Made by a program: the position numbers and the translations under genes
Part shown: positions 37,092 through 46,069 of the stretch, piece after piece
How positions within the stretch are numbered: position 1 is the first letter of the stretch
Layout: each line of letters opens with the position of its first letter
Assembly (NCBI RefSeq): GCF_900104775.1
Contig: NZ_FNSA01000003.1
Span: forward strand, 1-64,000
Reading direction: 5' to 3'
Origin: Tsukamurella tyrosinosolvens
Lineage (GTDB): Bacteria > Actinomycetota > Actinomycetes > Mycobacteriales > Mycobacteriaceae
Length of the DNA: 64,000 bases
Notes under the pieces: model-generated
Told to the model about the DNA's origin: nothing
The model's input: only the letters and a program-made list of their open reading frames with translations
The model's database searches: none

Positions 37092-38072
37092 ATGATCAGC
37101 ACACGCATCACGGAGATGTTCGGCATCGACCACCCGGTGGTCTGCGGCGGCATGACGGGTCTGGGCACCGCCCCGCTCATCTCGGCCGTCGCCAACGCCG
37201 GCGCGCTGGGCTTCCTCACCGCGCTGACCCAGCCGAGCCCCGAGGCGCTGGCCGCGGAGATCAAGCGCACCCAGGACCTCACGGACAAGCCCTTCGGCGT
37301 GAACCTGACGATCCTGCCCACGATCAACCCCGTCCCCTACGACGAGTACCGCGCCGTGATCGTCGAGTCCGGGATCACGATCGTCGAGACCGCCGGGTCG
37401 AGCCCGGCGCCGCACCTGCCCGACTTCCAGGCCGCCGGCGTCAAGGTGATCCACAAGGCCACCAGCGTGCGGCACGCCCTCTCCGCGGAGCGCAAGGGCG
37501 TCGACGTGATCAGCATCGACGGCTTCGAATGCGCCGGCCACCCGGGCGAGGACGACGTGCCCGGCCTGGTCCTCATCCCGGCCGCCGTGCGGCAGTTGAC
37601 GATTCCCGTCATCGCCTCGGGCGGCATCGCGACCGGCAGCGGCCTCGCAGCGGCGCTGGCCCTCGGCGCCGACGCCGTGAACATGGGCACCCGCTTCATG
37701 GCGACCGTCGAGGCCCCGATCCACCAGAACGTCAAGGACCAGATCGTCGCCAACTCCGAACGCGACACCGTGCTCGTCTTCCGCAACTTCCACAACACCG
37801 CCCGCGTCGTGCGCAACACCGTCTCCGAGCAGATCGTCGAGATCGGCGAGCGCCCCGGCGCGACCTTCGACGACGTCGCCGAGCTCGCCTCCGGCGCTCG
37901 CGGCCGCGCCAACGTCCTCGCCGAGGGGCGCATGGAGGACGGGATGTGGTGGGCCGGGCAGACGCAGGGCCTCGTCGACGAGGTCGACACCGTCGCCGCC
38001 GTCGTCGACAAGGTCGTCGGCGACGCCGAGGAGATCATGACCCGCCGCCTCCCGGGCCTCGTCCGCGACTGA
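37092..38072 (+). CDS. Nitronate monooxygenase (NPD/FMN family)
   Basis: A 326-residue FMN-dependent TIM-barrel enzyme. It starts MISTRITEMFGIDHPVVCGGMTGLGTAPLISAVANAGALGFL and has the FMN phosphate-binding region [49 protein letters not shown] contains the conserved His of this family. It oxidises alkyl nitronates such as propionate 3-nitronate. It stands alone, with a palindromic terminator after it. The 180 bases before it include two GCACCGTCG copies. Confidence 0.85.
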   Translation: MISTRITEMFGIDHPVVCGGMTGLGTAPLISAVANAGALGFLTALTQPSPEALAAEIKRTQDLTDKPFGVNLTILPTINPVPYDEYRAVIVESGITIVETAGSSPAPHLPDFQAAGVKVIHKATSVRHALSAERKGVDVISIDGFECAGHPGEDDVPGLVLIPAAVRQLTIPVIASGGIATGSGLAAALALGADAVNMGTRFMATVEAPIHQNVKDQIVANSERDTVLVFRNFHNTARVVRNTVSEQIVEIGERPGATFDDVAELASGARGRANVLAEGRMEDGMWWAGQTQGLVDEVDTVAAVVDKVVGDAEEIMTRRLPGLVRD

Positions 38073-38084
38073 CCGCCTCCCGGG

Positions 38085-38107
38085 CCCGACGGTGCGGCAC
38101 CGTCGGG
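38085..38107. terminator. Perfect 23-base palindrome between convergent genes
   Basis: CCCGACGGTGC and GCACCGTCGGG surround a single central G. The palindrome sits between the nitronate monooxygenase and the GGDEF gene, directly abutting the latter's stop at 38,108. It can terminate both convergent transcripts. Each arm contains the window-wide octamer GACGGTGC. Confidence 0.75.
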
Positions 38108-39211
38108 TCAGGAGGCCAGGACGACCGCGTCCCCGGTCCGCTTCGCGGTGTACATCGCCCGGTCGGCCCGCGCGAGCAGCGTCTCGAGCAGGGAGGCGTC
38201 GACGACGGGGTGCTCCTCCACGCCGACGCCGACGCTCGCCGTGACCGTGATCCCGCCGGAACCGGGGAGCGCGGCCACGCCGCGCCGGATGCGCTCGCCG
38301 AGGGCGAGGCACGCGGGCGTGCTCCGGCCCATGACGAGCAGCGCGAATTCGTCGCCGCCGAGCCGGGCGACGATCGCGTCGTCCGCGGCGCCCTCGACGC
38401 GCAGCACGCGCGCGACCCGTACGAGGACCTCGTCCCCGGCGGCGTGGCCCTGTCGGTCGTTGATCTCCTTGAACCGGTCGAGATCCAGGACCAGGACGCC
38501 GACGTGCGCGGCGGACGGCATGCGGCGCATCGCCCAGGTCGACCAGCGCGTGCTGAGGCCCCGGCGGTTGGGGATGCCCGTCAGCTGGTCGGTGCCCGCC
38601 TCCGCGGTGTCGAGCCAGGAGAAGGACATGCCGAACTGCATCGTCGCCGGCACGCCGATGGTGGCGCCGACGAGGATCCCCGTCCCGATCGTCGTCAGGA
38701 GCGCGCCGTGCTCCGCGGCGACCGGCGGCGCCGACGCGGCGATGGCGGCCGCGACGAGCAGGGAGTTCAGGACGAAGGCCCGGGTCGAGAGGATGAGCGC
38801 GCCGAAGGTCGCGATCATCGCCAGGCTCGCGATCCCCAGCGCGGCGGCCACGGGGTCGGTCTGGGCCGACGTGGCCGCGTAGATCGCGATGATCGCCGTG
38901 CCGACGAAGATCGCCGCCTCCCGCGCCGTGGGGATCGGGCCCACCTGCCAGCGCACCGCCCAGCCGACGGCCACGACGCCGCAGACGATCAGGCGCACGA
39001 CGATCGGTGTGGTCAGCGGCTCGATGCCGAGCATCAGCGCGAACGACATCAGCCCGAGCAGGAACGCGCAGATGCTGACCACCGCGCGCACCATGCCGAG
39101 AAGCGAGCGGTTGCGGAGATAGGAGATCCGCTCGTCGTAGGTGGGGCCGTCGTACCACCATGCGGAGACGAGCGCGGGCAGCCGGGTGCGGAGGTGGGGG
39201 CGGGCGTTCAC
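38108..39211 (-). CDS. Membrane-bound diguanylate cyclase (GGDEF)
   Basis: A 367-residue protein with about six N-terminal helices (about 40-205) and a C-terminal GGDEF domain. The domain starts at DQLTGIPNRRGL, with DLDRFKEINDRQGHAAGDEVL, the active-site GGDEF in IVARLGGDEFALL, and ASVGVGVEEHPVV at the end. The catalytic residues are intact, so it should make cyclic di-GMP. An RxxD product-inhibition site at the normal spacing before GGDEF is not visible. It lies beside the exopolysaccharide locus, a frequent target of c-di-GMP control, though no effector domain was seen. Confidence 0.85.
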   Translation of the reverse strand: MNARPHLRTRLPALVSAWWYDGPTYDERISYLRNRSLLGMVRAVVSICAFLLGLMSFALMLGIEPLTTPIVVRLIVCGVVAVGWAVRWQVGPIPTAREAAIFVGTAIIAIYAATSAQTDPVAAALGIASLAMIATFGALILSTRAFVLNSLLVAAAIAASAPPVAAEHGALLTTIGTGILVGATIGVPATMQFGMSFSWLDTAEAGTDQLTGIPNRRGLSTRWSTWAMRRMPSAAHVGVLVLDLDRFKEINDRQGHAAGDEVLVRVARVLRVEGAADDAIVARLGGDEFALLVMGRSTPACLALGERIRRGVAALPGSGGITVTASVGVGVEEHPVVDASLLETLLARADRAMYTAKRTGDAVVLAS

Positions 39212-39325
39212 GATGCGGTCAGGATAGCGATCCGCCGGGCGAACTCCTAGGTCCTGGTCCCGATCGGCGGGCGCCTTGCCGGGCCGATCTCGGGTCCCCG
39301 CGCATGCCGCATCCGCCGCGCAGGA

Positions 39326-40369
39326 TCACAAAGCCTTGCGAGCGTTCCCGAGATCTCGTTCCTCGTTCTCGGCGCCTGTCTCGTCGGCCGCCGTCTCTTC
39401 GCTGTCGGCGGTGTCGGGAGCGGCGGAGTTCGCGACCTCGTCGGGCGCATCGTCCGATGACTTCTCCTCGAGGACGGGCAAGGGGAGCTCGTCCTCCTCC
39501 GGCACCTCTTCGACTCGATCGCGCCACCGGGTCATCGCGCGGCTCGATTCACGATCCCCTGGGCGGAGGGCCGGCATTGCGACCGGCCCCACGGGCACGT
39601 TGCGCGTGATCCGGGCGAGCGGGGAGTCGGTCGACGGGGCTTCGTCGGGCGCAGCGACGACGGCGACCAGGCGCGGCGTGCCTCGGGCGGCCGCTTCAGC
39701 GCCGGTAGCGGCGATGGGCGAGGTGGGTGCATCGTCGGCGGAAGGTGCGGGCACGGCGGGGCTCGGCCCCCGGCGGAACGACTCGCGGGCGTAGGCGAAG
39801 CCGAGGCCGAGGAGGAGCCCCAGCACGAGAGCGAGTGCGCCGTTACGCGCGACGTACCTGCTCTCCGGCGCAGCGGGCGGGTCAGCCTGCCGCACCAGCG
39901 TCGCGCGCGACGCCTTGATGTCCTTGGCCGACGATTGGTTGAGCTCGTCGAGATACTTGACGAAGGATCGGGATACCGCGTTGATCAGGTCGGCGGCGTG
40001 CTTGGCGTCCGAGTCCGTCACGGAGACGTTGAGGATCACGGTCTCCGGAATGTACGACGTGGTGATCCGACTGGCCAGCTCGGCCGGATTCTCGTTCGAG
40101 CCGATCGATCGCAGGGCGCGAGAGGCCGTCTCCTCGCTCGCGATGAGGATCGCGTACGACGCGACCTGCTGCTGGGACATGACGACGCCGTTGTAGGCCT
40201 CCTGGCCCGACGTGTCCTGGCCTGCCGAGATGTACAGCTGGGTCGCGGCGCGGTACTCCCGCGGCGTCGCGAGGGAGGCGCCCACGCCGACCGCGAGAGC
40301 AACGATCACGGTCACCGTCACGAGGATCCAGTGATCGCGAGCGACGCGGGGCAGATCAGTGAGTTTCAC
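39326..40369 (-). CDS. Wzz-like polysaccharide chain-length/copolymerase protein
   Basis: A 347-residue protein with two membrane helices (about 14-33, HWILVTVTVIVALAVGVGASLA, and about 175-193, ALALVLGLLLGLGFAYA). The periplasmic domain starts YRAATQLYISAG, and there is a Pro-rich segment before the second helix (LVRQADPPAAPESR), the Wzz/PCP hallmark. The cytoplasmic C-terminal tail of about 150 residues is acidic, with no BY-kinase domain. GTG 40,369 is taken as the start. It controls polymer length with Wzy. The 155-base promoter region contains ATATTTGCAT. Confidence 0.8.
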   Translation of the reverse strand: MKLTDLPRVARDHWILVTVTVIVALAVGVGASLATPREYRAATQLYISAGQDTSGQEAYNGVVMSQQQVASYAILIASEETASRALRSIGSNENPAELASRITTSYIPETVILNVSVTDSDAKHAADLINAVSRSFVKYLDELNQSSAKDIKASRATLVRQADPPAAPESRYVARNGALALVLGLLLGLGFAYARESFRRGPSPAVPAPSADDAPTSPIAATGAEAAARGTPRLVAVVAAPDEAPSTDSPLARITRNVPVGPVAMPALRPGDRESSRAMTRWRDRVEEVPEEDELPLPVLEEKSSDDAPDEVANSAAPDTADSEETAADETGAENEERDLGNARKAL

Positions 40370-40524
40370 CTGGCGGCCTTTCGGTACGGGTTCCCGGAAA
40401 CGGAGCCCGGGCGGTACCGGCATGTGTCTTTGCGCCGGAACATGGTCATGATACAGAGGGTGAATGATATTTGCATCTGCGTAGGCTGTGAGCTGCCCCC
40501 TTGGCGCCGGAGGCTGTGTGCACC

Positions 40525-41352
40525 TCAGCGGGAGTTGAGCGTGGGAAGCTTCACGGACTCCCGGCTGGTACCCACCCGCAGCGCGTCGAAGTAGACCGTG
40601 CCCTTGGTCTCGACCGCGGTCGGCCGGAAGTAGCCGATCCGCCACGTGCTGAACGGACCGTCGGCCTTGTTCGGATTCTCTCCCCGCGCGTTCGTCGCCG
40701 GGTACAGCGTGCCACCGAGTGGCTGCCAGTCCTTCGCGACCTCCTGGTCGTCCATCCAGATCGACACCCGCGCTCGTTGCGGATCGGTGGAGAAGACCAC
40801 GTGCCAGGTCCATGCGATCCATGCGCCGCGGCGGGCGGTTCCCAGGTCGACGGCGGAGGCGCGATTCCCGTCCGGGTGGCCGAAGCCGCCCTGCGCCTTG
40901 AACGTGCCCGACGGGTCGATGACCAAGGCGAGGGGCGCCGTGCCCAGGCCCGAGTTCTTCCACTCCGACAGGATCTGGAATCCCTCCGGGGCCTGCGGGA
41001 AGTCGCGGTCGAGCTGCAGGTACCAGGAGAACCACAGGTCGTCCCCCTCCGCCAGGGAGGCGGTCTTGTTGGTCCCGGGAAGGAGCGAGGTGGCCGTCTG
41101 GTCGCCCTCCAGCGTGAACGCGACGGCGTTGCGTCCTGCGGCGACGGTGCCGGACTCGAGCGTCGGTGTCGGTTGGCGTTCCGTCCCAGGGGTGGGAGCG
41201 GCGAACTCCGACAGCGACCCGGTCTCGAAGTCGCCGCTCCACAGCGGTGCCGGGGCGGCATCGCCGCAACCGGCGAGGACCGTCGCCGCGATGCACAGGG
41301 ACAGGCACGACAGCCGGCGGCGGACGTTGCGGACGCGGAGGGGGGGAACCAT
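40525..41352 (-). CDS. Lipoprotein, heparin-lyase I-like polysaccharide lyase
   Basis: A 275-residue lipoprotein. A signal peptide ends in a lipobox (IAATVLAGCGD), so Cys is lipidated. The rest is a jelly-roll resembling the heparin lyase I/polysaccharide lyase family (PF14099): LWSGDFETGSLSEFAAP near the start, DDLWFSWYLQLDRDFPQ, GFQILSEWKNSG, and WIAWTWHVVFST. It may trim or edit the exported polymer on the cell surface. ATG 41,352 has GAGG before it. It is 29 bases downstream of the glycosidase gene on the same strand. Confidence 0.7.
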   Translation of the reverse strand: MVPPLRVRNVRRRLSCLSLCIAATVLAGCGDAAPAPLWSGDFETGSLSEFAAPTPGTERQPTPTLESGTVAAGRNAVAFTLEGDQTATSLLPGTNKTASLAEGDDLWFSWYLQLDRDFPQAPEGFQILSEWKNSGLGTAPLALVIDPSGTFKAQGGFGHPDGNRASAVDLGTARRGAWIAWTWHVVFSTDPQRARVSIWMDDQEVAKDWQPLGGTLYPATNARGENPNKADGPFSTWRIGYFRPTAVETKGTVYFDALRVGTSRESVKLPTLNSR

Positions 41353-41381
41353 GTCAGTGCTACCTCGTTGGGGATCGCGTT

Positions 41382-42302
41382 TCATCGGTCGAGGGGGAGC
41401 GTGCGGAACGCCGTCGCTACCGCCGGCCGGGGGGCGCCGGGCGAGTGGAAGGGGGCTGACGCGTCCGGGGTCGCGTCGTAGGTGGGCCAGAGGAAGGAGC
41501 CCACACGCGTGGGCGAGCCGGTGGTGAGCCGCGCGACGGCGGCGAACCGCTCCTCCCAGACCGCCCGCGGGGCGCCGGCGTCCGTGCCGAACTCCCCGAT
41601 GACGACGTCCTTGCCCGCACCCCACGGCGTCGTACGCAGGACGTCCGGGTCCTCGGGTGCGGGTGCGTAGTAGCAGTGGATGCTGAGGAAGTCGCTGAGC
41701 GCGTCGGTCGCGACGGAGCCGCTCCGCCACTCGAACTTGGACCGGACGCTCCGCGAGTGGGTGACGGGCTTGCCCGATGCGCTCCGCGCGATGTCGCCGA
41801 GCCGGTGCACCGTGTCCAGCCACGGCTCGGGCTGGTCGTAGCCGAGGGTGGTCCGCGTGCGGCTCTGGTCGTTCGCCTCGTTGGTGACGTCGATGCCGAT
41901 CACCCGGGGGTAGCGCCGCAGCTCCCGGGCCCACGCGCGGTAGATGCGCTCCGCAGCGGAGCGCGTCGTGTCCGGTCCCCAGTGAGAGAGGTCGCCCCCG
42001 CAGGGCAGTATGTACATGCCGGCGCCGGTCGCGTGGTCGAGGACCTGCTTCCACCTGCGCAGGTACTCGTCGAGGGTGATGGCGCCCGATGACACGACGG
42101 CGGTGTTGCCGAACACGCGGATCGCGTTCGCCCCGATCGACGCCGCGTCATCGATCATCGGTCTGATCCAGGTCTCGTAGTCCCAACGCCGCCAGAACTC
42201 GCTCCACACCTCGTCGGCGGCGACGCCGGAGAAGAAGCTCGGATTGATGTTCACCCCGCGCAGGCGCAGCGACGGCGGAATCGCCACGCCTGCCGGGGTC
42301 AC
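41382..42302 (-). CDS. Clan GH-A glycoside hydrolase (GH5-like)
   Basis: A 306-residue TIM-barrel glycosidase. RLRGVNINPSFFSG, GANAIRVFGN, the acid/base Glu in VIGIDVTNEANDQS (Asn-Glu pair) and the nucleophile Glu in VVIGEFGTDAGAP match cellulase/GH5-type enzymes of clan GH-A. The start is GTG 42,302, overlapping the stop of the preceding gene (GTGA). No signal peptide is visible in this frame, which is odd for an enzyme coupled to two exported proteins. It could act inside the cell, or its start could be misplaced. Role inferred: processing of the exopolysaccharide. Confidence 0.7.
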   Translation of the reverse strand: MTPAGVAIPPSLRLRGVNINPSFFSGVAADEVWSEFWRRWDYETWIRPMIDDAASIGANAIRVFGNTAVVSSGAITLDEYLRRWKQVLDHATGAGMYILPCGGDLSHWGPDTTRSAAERIYRAWARELRRYPRVIGIDVTNEANDQSRTRTTLGYDQPEPWLDTVHRLGDIARSASGKPVTHSRSVRSKFEWRSGSVATDALSDFLSIHCYYAPAPEDPDVLRTTPWGAGKDVVIGEFGTDAGAPRAVWEERFAAVARLTTGSPTRVGSFLWPTYDATPDASAPFHSPGAPRPAVATAFRTLPLDR

Positions 42303-42937
42303 GTAAAAGACGTCTTCACCACCGTGATGGTCACACCGAGGAGATGGACCGGACCGCGGAAGTCGTCCTCGGCGGCCGCGGCCTCCCGCGTCACCATCAG
42401 GCGTACAGCGGGCATGTCCGGACTGACGGGATACTCGCCGATCCGCGTGGTCATCACGGCACCCGCGGGCTCCTTCACCGCGGCCACCGCGGCGAGCCAG
42501 GTGCGGTTCGACTGCTCGCCCAGCGGGACCGTGCGCTCGGCGCGGATCATGCCCGCCGTCCACCGCACGGAACCGGGCCCCGGCTGGGGGGCGATCCACA
42601 CGAGGTCGACACTGACCAGTGCTGCGCCCTCGGGAAGCCCCACCGTCGCGATGGCGTTGGTCTCCGAGTCCGGACCGAAGGTGAGGGCGGGCCATCCGTC
42701 GACGACGCGCGTGGTGCCCTCGAACGCGGACACCGCGACGAACTGCCGATCACCCACGGCTACCGAGGCCTCGTCCTCCGTGTCGCCGAATCGGTAGCCC
42801 ACCAGTCCGGCGGCGGTCGCTCCGGCGAGAGTAGCGGCGGATCCCACCAGTACCTGCCTGCGGTTCGCGCCGGAACGCCCTCCGCTGCCGCGGGTTGCGG
42901 GCGTCGCGGAGGTACCGGCCTGCTTCTTCGACTCCAT
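42299..42937 (-). CDS. Exported protein with Tat-like signal, function unknown
   Basis: A 212-residue protein. The N-terminus has twin Arg (GANRRQVLVGSAATLAGATAAGLVGYRFG), a Tat-type or anchored signal. The mature part is beta-rich (ATVGLPEGAALVSVDLVWIAPQPGPGSVRW...) with no recognised family. Its stop overlaps the start of the GH5-like gene, so they are co-translated. It may be a carbohydrate-binding or scaffold partner, but there is no motif to prove this. It is divergent from the GT39-like gene across 170 bases. Confidence 0.6.
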   Translation of the reverse strand: MESKKQAGTSATPATRGSGGRSGANRRQVLVGSAATLAGATAAGLVGYRFGDTEDEASVAVGDRQFVAVSAFEGTTRVVDGWPALTFGPDSETNAIATVGLPEGAALVSVDLVWIAPQPGPGSVRWTAGMIRAERTVPLGEQSNRTWLAAVAAVKEPAGAVMTTRIGEYPVSPDMPAVRLMVTREAAAAEDDFRGPVHLLGVTITVVKTSFT

Positions 42938-43082
42938 CTGCTCGCTTCCTCGTCGTGGCGCCACCGGCGGAGTCGTTCGCCGCCGCCGCGCCGCCGGGCC
43001 GTCGTCGGGCCGGCGAGACCGGGCGTGAGCGCGAAGCGGCCCTCGGGGGAGGGGTCGCCGGACCACACTGCGATGATGCAGC

Positions 43083-43088
43083 TGCAAT
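43083..43088 (+). promoter_or_regulatory. TGCAAT motif before the GT39-like gene
   Basis: CTGCAATAGTAG lies 15-25 bases before the ATG at 43,108, just ahead of the GGAGGGAG ribosome-binding site. The same TGCAAT core occurs in the other promoter gaps of this locus (45,922, 60,290, 60,553). It could be part of a promoter or an operator. Confidence 0.4.
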
Positions 43089-43107
43089 AGTAGCCGGAGG
43101 GAGCCCG

Positions 43108-44379
43108 ATGACCAGCAGACGTAGTGCGTTGTCACGCCTGAGCCCGTCCCAGCGCGTGGCGGGGATCGGATTCCTGGTCCTGGCGCTGGTCCTCGTCGCG
43201 TATGCAATACGCGTTGGTACCCCGTTGCGGTACGGCGATGAGAAGGAGTACGTCGGTATCGCGCAGGGGATCGTCGACGGACAGGGGTACCGGTTGTACG
43301 GCGCCGAGTCGGCGTACCGGCCTCCCGCCTGGCCGCTGCTGCTTGCCGCTTTCCTGGCGGTGGGGCTGCCGACGTGGCTCCTGCCGGTCGTGCCCGCGAT
43401 CCTCCTGGTGATCGCGGCGGCGGCGGCCGGCGTCGCCGCCGTCCGGATCTCGGGTCGTCCGCTCGGCGCGCTCGCGGCACCCGCGGTACTGCTGTACCCC
43501 ATCGACGCGTACACGGCGACCACGCTGTACCCGCAGGCGCTCGCGACCGCAGGCCTCGCGCTCCTCGTCCTTCTCGCGACGCGTGCACAGGACGGTGCGC
43601 CCCTGTCGGTCCTGGCGTGCGCGGCCGTCGGTCTGCTGATGGCCGTCGAGGTGCTCTCCGTGCCGACGATGGCGCTCACCGCCCTGGTCGTCGGCGCATG
43701 GATCCTGGTCCGCCAGAAGGGGAACAGGGTGCGATTCGCGGCGATCGGTGGCGCGGCGGCCGCTCTGCCCGTCCTCGCGTGGACCGCGTTCAACACCGTC
43801 AGGTTCGGCACGCCGGTGCTGATCAGCACGAGCGGTGGGCAGAACCTACTGATCGGGAACAACCCGTCGGCGACGGGTGACTCCGGCGTGGACGTGGACA
43901 TCGACCGGTACCTCGAGGCCGCCGTGGGTATGAGCGAACCGGACCGAGACGCCTACCTCCGGCAGTCGGCGATCGACTGGATCCTGAGCGATCCGGTCGC
44001 TGCCCTGCGCCTTTACGTGGCGAAAACGGTCAACTACTTCTCGCCGTACAACGCCCCCACGACCGCTGTCGAGGGCACGGACAGCACGGCGCGGATCGCG
44101 CTCGTGGTACTGGCCTTCGTCGTGCTGATCGCGGCGACGAGCGTCCGGTTCGGTCTCCACCGGCGACTGTCGGTACAGCCCGTCGAGTGGTTGGTCGTCG
44201 GACTGTTCGTCGCGAACGGTCCGTTCATGGCCCTCTTCTTCACTCGGACGAGGTTCCGCCAGCCCCTCGACGCGATCCTCCTGATCGAAGCGGCGATCGG
44301 CGTCGTTCTGGTTGTGGTGTGGCTGCTGGACCGCTACCGATCGCGGCGAGCACGTCGGGAGCCGGAGGAAGCCGCTTAG
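43108..44379 (+). CDS. GT39/ArnT-like membrane glycosyltransferase
   Basis: A 423-residue protein with about 10-11 helices. After the first helix it carries the acidic motif YGDEKEYVGIAQG and then YRPPAWPLLLAAFL, the pattern of GT39/PMT-type (ArnT-like) transferases that use polyprenyl-linked sugars. A periplasmic loop includes LLIGNNPSATGDSG. GGAGGGAG precedes ATG. It should add a sugar outside the membrane. Its 3' end overlaps the convergent wzy-like gene by 140 bases. Confidence 0.75.
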   Translation: MTSRRSALSRLSPSQRVAGIGFLVLALVLVAYAIRVGTPLRYGDEKEYVGIAQGIVDGQGYRLYGAESAYRPPAWPLLLAAFLAVGLPTWLLPVVPAILLVIAAAAAGVAAVRISGRPLGALAAPAVLLYPIDAYTATTLYPQALATAGLALLVLLATRAQDGAPLSVLACAAVGLLMAVEVLSVPTMALTALVVGAWILVRQKGNRVRFAAIGGAAAALPVLAWTAFNTVRFGTPVLISTSGGQNLLIGNNPSATGDSGVDVDIDRYLEAAVGMSEPDRDAYLRQSAIDWILSDPVAALRLYVAKTVNYFSPYNAPTTAVEGTDSTARIALVVLAFVVLIAATSVRFGLHRRLSVQPVEWLVVGLFVANGPFMALFFTRTRFRQPLDAILLIEAAIGVVLVVVWLLDRYRSRRARREPEEAA

Positions 44380-45877
44380 CCTCCGGCGGTATCCCGGGGG
44401 GGACGGCAGTCCGGGGGACTGCGGAGTACCCCGCGGCCGCACCGAGGGCCATGCCGAACAACAGGGAGTTCGCGGGATCGAGCGGCAGCGGCGCGACGAC
44501 GGAGATCGCCATCAGTGCGGTGGAGATCGCGGCCGCCGCGATCGCCGGCCGGCGTCGGGAACGGAGTGCCCGGTACAGGGGGATCAGGGCGAAGGCGACG
44601 AAGAACACCATCCCGATGACGCCTGCCTTGACCAGCCACCACAGGTAGAAGTTGTGGGCGTAGGAGCTGTCGGGCGCGGGGACGAAGTTACGGGGCGTGC
44701 CGAAGTGCGACTTGTAGGCGAACCCGGCGCCGTGCCCGAACCACGGCTCCTTGGTGAAGTTGCTCATGAGATTCGAGTTCTCCACGAGCCGGTCGTTCAG
44801 GGAGTTGTCCGTGGCCAGGTACTGGGCCGAAACGCCTCCGAGAACGCGCCCTTGGAAGCTCTCGACGGTGGTGGAAAGCCATTTCCCGACCGGAGTTCCC
44901 TGTCCGAGGAACAACAGCGCCGAGGTGGCACCGACGATCCCCAGCGTTCCGCCCGCCGCGAGTGCGGCGGCGCGCGGCAGGGTGCGCAGCGTCCCGCCGA
45001 ACACGACGCAGACCGCCAGGGTGACCGCGAGTCCGATGATCGTGTTGCGACTGAACGACATCAGGATGATGAACAATGTCGGCGGGATCGCCCAGAGGAA
45101 GAACCGCCGTCCAGGCAGCTTCAGGAGGAAGCACGCCGCCCCGACGCAGAGGACCGCGGTGGCGGCCATCTGGACGTTCGTGATGTATCGGATGCCCGAT
45201 TCGGCGGCGTTCTCCTTCGCCAGGTCGTCCGCCCGTCCCTCGAGGACGAGGCCGGTCACGGAGGCGATGGCGATCATGGCCGCGGAGCCCCACAGCACGG
45301 GGACACACACCTTGGCGAGCTTCGACACGAGGCCGGCGCGGACGACCACGAGACCGTAGAAATAGCCGAGGACGGTGTCGAAGAGGAACTGCACCTCGCG
45401 GGCGATGCGGAAGGAGTCGTTCCCCACATCGTGGCCGTGGAACGCGGCTGCCGCCACCATCCCGAGGAAACAGAGAGCGGGGATCACGTCGATCGGCCGT
45501 ACCTGGACGCGGTCGCGGAGCAGCACGAGAAGGGCGATGATCGCCGCGACTTCGTACGGGAGGATCGTGAAGAGCCCGAGATCGCGGCCGAAGGCCACTG
45601 CGGCGGGGAACGTGAAGAACGCGAAGACGATCGTGAGGTAGATGTACCAGCGCGGATGCACCAGGGTGACGACGAGGATCGCACACCCCGCCAGGGCGTA
45701 CTTGAACATGCTCGGATCCTGGACGGCCTGAAAGACCAGGGCGCCGGCGACGATAGCCAAGACCACCGTGGCGCCCAGGTCGCCGCGGTTCCTCACCGTC
45801 CGTTCCGGCGCGGTCGGCGCGGCGGTCACGCGCGTCGACCGGGGAAGTGCACTGCGCTCATCGGTACCCCGTTCCAT
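44240..45877 (-). CDS. O-antigen ligase/polymerase (Wzy) family protein
   Basis: A 545-residue membrane protein with 11-12 helices. The Wzy_C/O-antigen ligase region includes RNTIIGLAVTLAVCVV and the long periplasmic loop with NSNLMSNFTKEPWFGHGAGFAYKSHFG and PDSSYAHNFYLWWLVKAG, the family's typical W-G-x-G and H-N-x-Y/L features. A Pro/Arg/Ser-rich tail of about 60 residues at the C-terminus is coded opposite the 3' end of the convergent GT39-like gene. It should polymerise lipid-linked repeat units after flipping by Wzx. Confidence 0.8.
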   Translation of the reverse strand: MERGTDERSALPRSTRVTAAPTAPERTVRNRGDLGATVVLAIVAGALVFQAVQDPSMFKYALAGCAILVVTLVHPRWYIYLTIVFAFFTFPAAVAFGRDLGLFTILPYEVAAIIALLVLLRDRVQVRPIDVIPALCFLGMVAAAAFHGHDVGNDSFRIAREVQFLFDTVLGYFYGLVVVRAGLVSKLAKVCVPVLWGSAAMIAIASVTGLVLEGRADDLAKENAAESGIRYITNVQMAATAVLCVGAACFLLKLPGRRFFLWAIPPTLFIILMSFSRNTIIGLAVTLAVCVVFGGTLRTLPRAAALAAGGTLGIVGATSALLFLGQGTPVGKWLSTTVESFQGRVLGGVSAQYLATDNSLNDRLVENSNLMSNFTKEPWFGHGAGFAYKSHFGTPRNFVPAPDSSYAHNFYLWWLVKAGVIGMVFFVAFALIPLYRALRSRRRPAIAAAAISTALMAISVVAPLPLDPANSLLFGMALGAAAGYSAVPRTAVPPGIPPEAKRLPPAPDVLAAIGSGPAATPQPERRRSPLRSGGSRRGAGGTSSE

Positions 45878-45921
45878 CGGATCCGGCCGTATCTGCCGAC
45901 CCGATCGAGATGATGTGAGGT

Positions 45922-45927
45922 TGCAAT
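45922..45927. promoter_or_regulatory. TGCAAT motif in wzy/wecG divergent gap
   Basis: GGTTGCAATTACAGCG lies between the divergent wzy-like and WecG-like genes, in an AT-rich promoter region that also contains CCATACTATGAA. It matches the motif found in the other promoter gaps of the locus. Confidence 0.4.
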
Positions 45928-46069
45928 TACAGCGATCTAGGGATTCACCATACTATGAACTTGTGAGCCCCAATCCTGTGTGCGCGCGCCGGTGCTCGAC
46001 GAGGTGCGCTGCGATCGACCGATGGTCCGCCTCGGCGCCCGTCGTCCCCCTCTGCGCAGGAGGGGCGGA

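Noticed and set aside
40370-41308. Leftward extension of the wzz frame upstream through the lyase gene
   Set aside because: The conserved Wzz start (first membrane helix) begins at 40,369; the upstream part is out of frame with the real lyase gene and has no membrane or Wzz features.
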